A stretch of DNA of 43,080 nt from NCBI GenBank assembly GCA_002490775.1, contig DKUR01000071.1, positions 1 to 43,080 on the forward strand, read 5' to 3'. The first letter of the stretch is position 1, and each line of letters begins with the position of its first letter. Below the pieces are notes generated by a model, which saw only the letters and a list, made by a program, of their open reading frames with translations, had not been told where the DNA came from and made no database searches. A program made the translations under genes and the position numbers. Source of the stretch: Lachnospiraceae bacterium UBA7199. GTDB taxonomy: Bacteria > Bacillota > Clostridia > Lachnospirales > Lachnospiraceae. Below are positions 40,386 to 43,080 of the stretch, one piece after another.

Positions 40386-43067
40386 GTGGGTAAGTTAGAC
40401 ATGGCTGTCAGGCAGCAGGAAGAAACAGCGCCATTGCTTCAGAGCCTGATGGAAGGGAAGGAACTGGAAAAATGGCAGCAGCATTTTTGTAATATTGCAA
40501 ACGTGTTTATGTGCTGTGTGGACAGCAGGGGAAATCCACTGACAGAGTTTGAGGGAAACAGGGAGGAGATTGACAGGATAAAAGCCCTGATCAATAAGGA
40601 GCAGTTTTGGGAGATGCTGCTTCGCGTATCAGAAAGTGTGCTGGAAGATCAGGCAATAGAGACAACAGATTACCCGAATCTGCGTTTTGCAGTGATTTCA
40701 TCGAAAGTAAATCAAAAACCGGTAGTCAATTGGCTTATCTGTGGTGTAATCGAAGATTTTCAGGATGCGGAAGACTATGAAAAAGCACCTCTTGAAGGAT
40801 TTCAAAGTCAGATTAGTGAAAAGCAATTTGCTAAGGTGGTGGATATCCTGCGGGACGCTTCCAATGAATTGGTCAGGTATAAGCAAAATACAATTACTGC
40901 CCAGGCACAGAGCAGACGAAGCCGTTGCTCAGAAAAGGAAATGGAAGAAAGAATGCACCGCAGTGAAGCACTGGTGGAAATTACGCAGCTTCTTGAAAGC
41001 GAGGAGGCGGCTGAAAAGGTAGTTCAAAAGCTGCTTGGAACAGTGGGTGTATTTTTAAGGTTAAGCTTTGCAGTCTTGTACTGCCAGCCGATGAAAGAGC
41101 AAAAACTTGAACTGGCTGCCGGATGGGGAGAAAAGAATGCAGACTGGGAACCTATAAGAAATCTGGATGAGGAATGCAGTGAATTTCTAAAGGTGGAAAA
41201 AACCCTTGTTTTATCCTATGATGCCATAAGAAGCAAACAGGAAAGAGAGCAGTTGGATAAACTTGGCTTAAAGGCAGTAGTGGTTATTCCCATAGAGGTG
41301 AAAAAAGGCGCTGCAAGGTATGCCTGTTTTGGAAAAACCTATAATGATGGGGTCTGGCAGATGGAAGAAATCAGATTTATCAATGATTCCGTTAAGGTTC
41401 TGCAGAGTATTTTAACCAGGCATGCCAGGAACTGTTCATTGGAAGATTCCATTGCATCATTGGAAACTATCCTGGATAATACAGGAAGTGCAATTTATGT
41501 AAGTGATCCTGAAACTGGAGAACTGCTTTTTGCTAATAAAAGTATGCGGAACATCTTTGAGAGAGAACTTAGAGAAGGTTCAGTCAATACATTTTTGGGA
41601 CAAGGTCTTGAGAGGGAAAGCGGAATCAGTGAAATTTACCATTCTGCAAGAGAGCGCTGGTATGATCTTTATCACACCAAGGTGAAATGGGCGGATGGAA
41701 AGCTTGTATCTTTATGCGCCCTGTATGATGTCACCGAAAAGAAAGTATATCAGAAAAAAAGCGAACAACAGACTTATATTGACCTTCTCACCGGGTTGTT
41801 CAATCGTATATGCTGTGAGAAGGATCTGGAAAAATATGTAGACGAGGCCAGAAGGACGAAAAGCAAAGGGGCATTGCTTTATCTTGATCTGGATGATTTT
41901 AAACGCATCAATGAAGGGCTGGGGCGTCAGTATGGTGACGTGCTGCTTAAGGCAATATCCCACAGCATTCAGAGGGTGGAAGGAATTGAAAATACCTGTT
42001 ACCGGGTGGGCGGTGATGAATTTGTTATCATTATACCGCCTGAACGATATAAAAAGATGAAACATATTATCGCTTCCATCAAGGATATTTTTAAAAAGCC
42101 CTGGTTTCTTAAGGATTCGGATTATTATTGTACTATGAGCATGGGCGTTGTGGAATTTCCAGCAGCCGATGGGGCGGTGCATGAACTGATCCAAAGAGCC
42201 GACAGTGCCATGTATGAGGCTAAGAAAAGAGGAAAAAACACGGCAGTTGATTATTCTGATGATATTGGTACCAACTCAGGCAAGCGCCTGGATATGGAAA
42301 AGAATATGAGGGATGCTACTGCTAAGGGATATCAGGAGTTTGAGGTATATTTTCAGCCGATTATTGATATTCAAAAGAAGGGACAGCCATGTACGGGGGC
42401 AGAAGCATTGATCCGTTGGAACAGCGCGGAACTGGGATTTATACCGCCTTCAGAGTTTATTCCTTTGGCGGAATATTTAGGATTGATTAATCCAATTGGT
42501 AATTATGTTCTTAAGGAAGCCTGCAAAATATGCAAGGGCTGGAATGATAACGGCTATCCTGATTATAAAGTAAACGTAAATCTTTCTGTGGTACAGCTTC
42601 TTCAGAATGATATTGTTGAAATTGTGGAACGCACAGTGAAGGAAACAGGAATCAATCCCCATAATCTTACTCTTGAGGTTACAGAAAGTCTGGCCATCAA
42701 CGATATGGAACGTATGAAGAACATACTTGCAAACATTAAAAGTCTGGGGGTAAGAATTGCCCTGGATGACTTTGGCACAGGATATTCTTCTTTAAACCAT
42801 ATCAGGGAAATTCCTTTTGATGTGATCAAGGTGGATCAAAGCTTTATCAAAGATCTGGACAGAGATGCTTATGCCAAGTCCTTTATAAAAATGGTAGGTG
42901 ATCTGGCGGAGGCAATTCATGTAAATTTGTGTGTGGAAGGCGTGGAAACGCAAAAGCAGTACAAAATTTTATCGGAAATGAGCGTTTCTATGGTGCAGGG
43001 GTATTATTTTGACCGTCCTATGAAAAGAGATGCATTTGAAAAAAAGTATACGCCCCATCAGCTCTGA
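40386..43067 (+). CDS. GAF/PAS/GGDEF/EAL cyclic-di-GMP signalling protein
   Basis: About 890 residues. The start is uncertain: GTG at 40386 has GAAGGGAG 10 bases upstream, GTG at 40344 and ATG at 40401 are alternatives. Order: an N-terminal domain of about 150 residues with WQQHFCNIANVFMCCVDSRG (sensory, PocR-like in feel), a GAF-like domain (about 200-345), a PAS domain (ETILDNTGSAIYVSDPETGE), GGDEF (LTGLFNRICCEKDLE, LYLDLDDFKRIN, CYRVGGDEFVII, active-site GGDEF intact) and EAL (AEALIRW, LEVTES, LDDFGTGYSSLN, KVDQSF, CVEGVET; catalytic set intact). It could both make and break c-di-GMP. No membrane helix. It follows guaB by about 50 bases. Confidence 0.93.
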   Translation: MGKLDMAVRQQEETAPLLQSLMEGKELEKWQQHFCNIANVFMCCVDSRGNPLTEFEGNREEIDRIKALINKEQFWEMLLRVSESVLEDQAIETTDYPNLRFAVISSKVNQKPVVNWLICGVIEDFQDAEDYEKAPLEGFQSQISEKQFAKVVDILRDASNELVRYKQNTITAQAQSRRSRCSEKEMEERMHRSEALVEITQLLESEEAAEKVVQKLLGTVGVFLRLSFAVLYCQPMKEQKLELAAGWGEKNADWEPIRNLDEECSEFLKVEKTLVLSYDAIRSKQEREQLDKLGLKAVVVIPIEVKKGAARYACFGKTYNDGVWQMEEIRFINDSVKVLQSILTRHARNCSLEDSIASLETILDNTGSAIYVSDPETGELLFANKSMRNIFERELREGSVNTFLGQGLERESGISEIYHSARERWYDLYHTKVKWADGKLVSLCALYDVTEKKVYQKKSEQQTYIDLLTGLFNRICCEKDLEKYVDEARRTKSKGALLYLDLDDFKRINEGLGRQYGDVLLKAISHSIQRVEGIENTCYRVGGDEFVIIIPPERYKKMKHIIASIKDIFKKPWFLKDSDYYCTMSMGVVEFPAADGAVHELIQRADSAMYEAKKRGKNTAVDYSDDIGTNSGKRLDMEKNMRDATAKGYQEFEVYFQPIIDIQKKGQPCTGAEALIRWNSAELGFIPPSEFIPLAEYLGLINPIGNYVLKEACKICKGWNDNGYPDYKVNVNLSVVQLLQNDIVEIVERTVKETGINPHNLTLEVTESLAINDMERMKNILANIKSLGVRIALDDFGTGYSSLNHIREIPFDVIKVDQSFIKDLDRDAYAKSFIKMVGDLAEAIHVNLCVEGVETQKQYKILSEMSVSMVQGYYFDRPMKRDAFEKKYTPHQL

Positions 43068-43080
43068 AAGGTAAAAATTT

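Overview
The window looks like a chromosomal segment from an anaerobic Firmicute of the Lachnospiraceae (Clostridia) type. The evidence is moderate-to-low GC, strong AGGAGG ribosome sites, a tyrosine T-box leader, GatCAB amidotransferase, YesM/YesN-type two-component regulation, a phosphoglycerate-mutase-like (apgM) putative homoserine kinase beside hom and lysC, and a DUF6106-like membrane protein. The family assignment is an inference; no 16S gene is present. Most of the window is housekeeping and sugar-uptake DNA with short accessory insertions.

Layout. Positions 1-1900 (minus): tyrS of the KMSKS (TyrZ) type behind a T-box leader, split into two frames at an A_AAA_AAG heptamer. 2060-5037: clpS and clpA, separated by a 335-bp palindromic element. 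5159-8391: a MacB/FtsX-type ABC exporter. 8631-10458: a hypothetical protein, a HIT protein, a YbaK-type deacylase and two small membrane proteins. 10522-11628: mtnA, followed by a start codon leading into a 14-codon remnant. 11654-13515 (minus): a membrane-anchored lipase-like hydrolase whose coding sequence contains two in-frame copies of a 39-bp palindromic repeat, and a C_GCAxxG_C_C protein.

13853-23828: a sugar locus. It has a GH94 phosphorylase closely resembling N,N'-diacetylchitobiose phosphorylase, a phosphohexomutase, a YesM-type histidine kinase, a solute-binding lipoprotein, two permeases and a YesN-type AraC response regulator. The likely scheme is that the kinase senses sugar, the ABC system imports a GlcNAc disaccharide, the phosphorylase gives GlcNAc-1-P plus GlcNAc, and the mutase makes GlcNAc-6-P. 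No ABC ATPase for this importer lies in the window.

24217-27482: gatCAB. 27716-29827: a three-gene cassette of XRE regulator, ImmA/IrrE metalloprotease and PIN-like protein, with its own promoter; this is the best candidate for a poorly described toxin/stress module. 29869-31080: a lipoprotein. 31464-35744: ACT-domain protein, homoserine dehydrogenase, putative apgM-family homoserine kinase and aspartokinase (threonine branch). 35753-37867: three hypothetical or membrane genes. 37952-38792: a decayed transposase. 38878-43067: guaB and a large GAF/PAS/GGDEF/EAL protein.

The least expected signals are non-coding. Long palindromic elements lie at 2361-2695, 23849-24119 and 31086-31285. The last two share conserved internal-loop sequences while their stems differ in sequence yet stay paired, as in a structured RNA. 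Other signals are the frameshift signal in tyrS, the 39-bp palindrome turned into protein sequence, and short repeated leaders that carry ribosome-binding sites.
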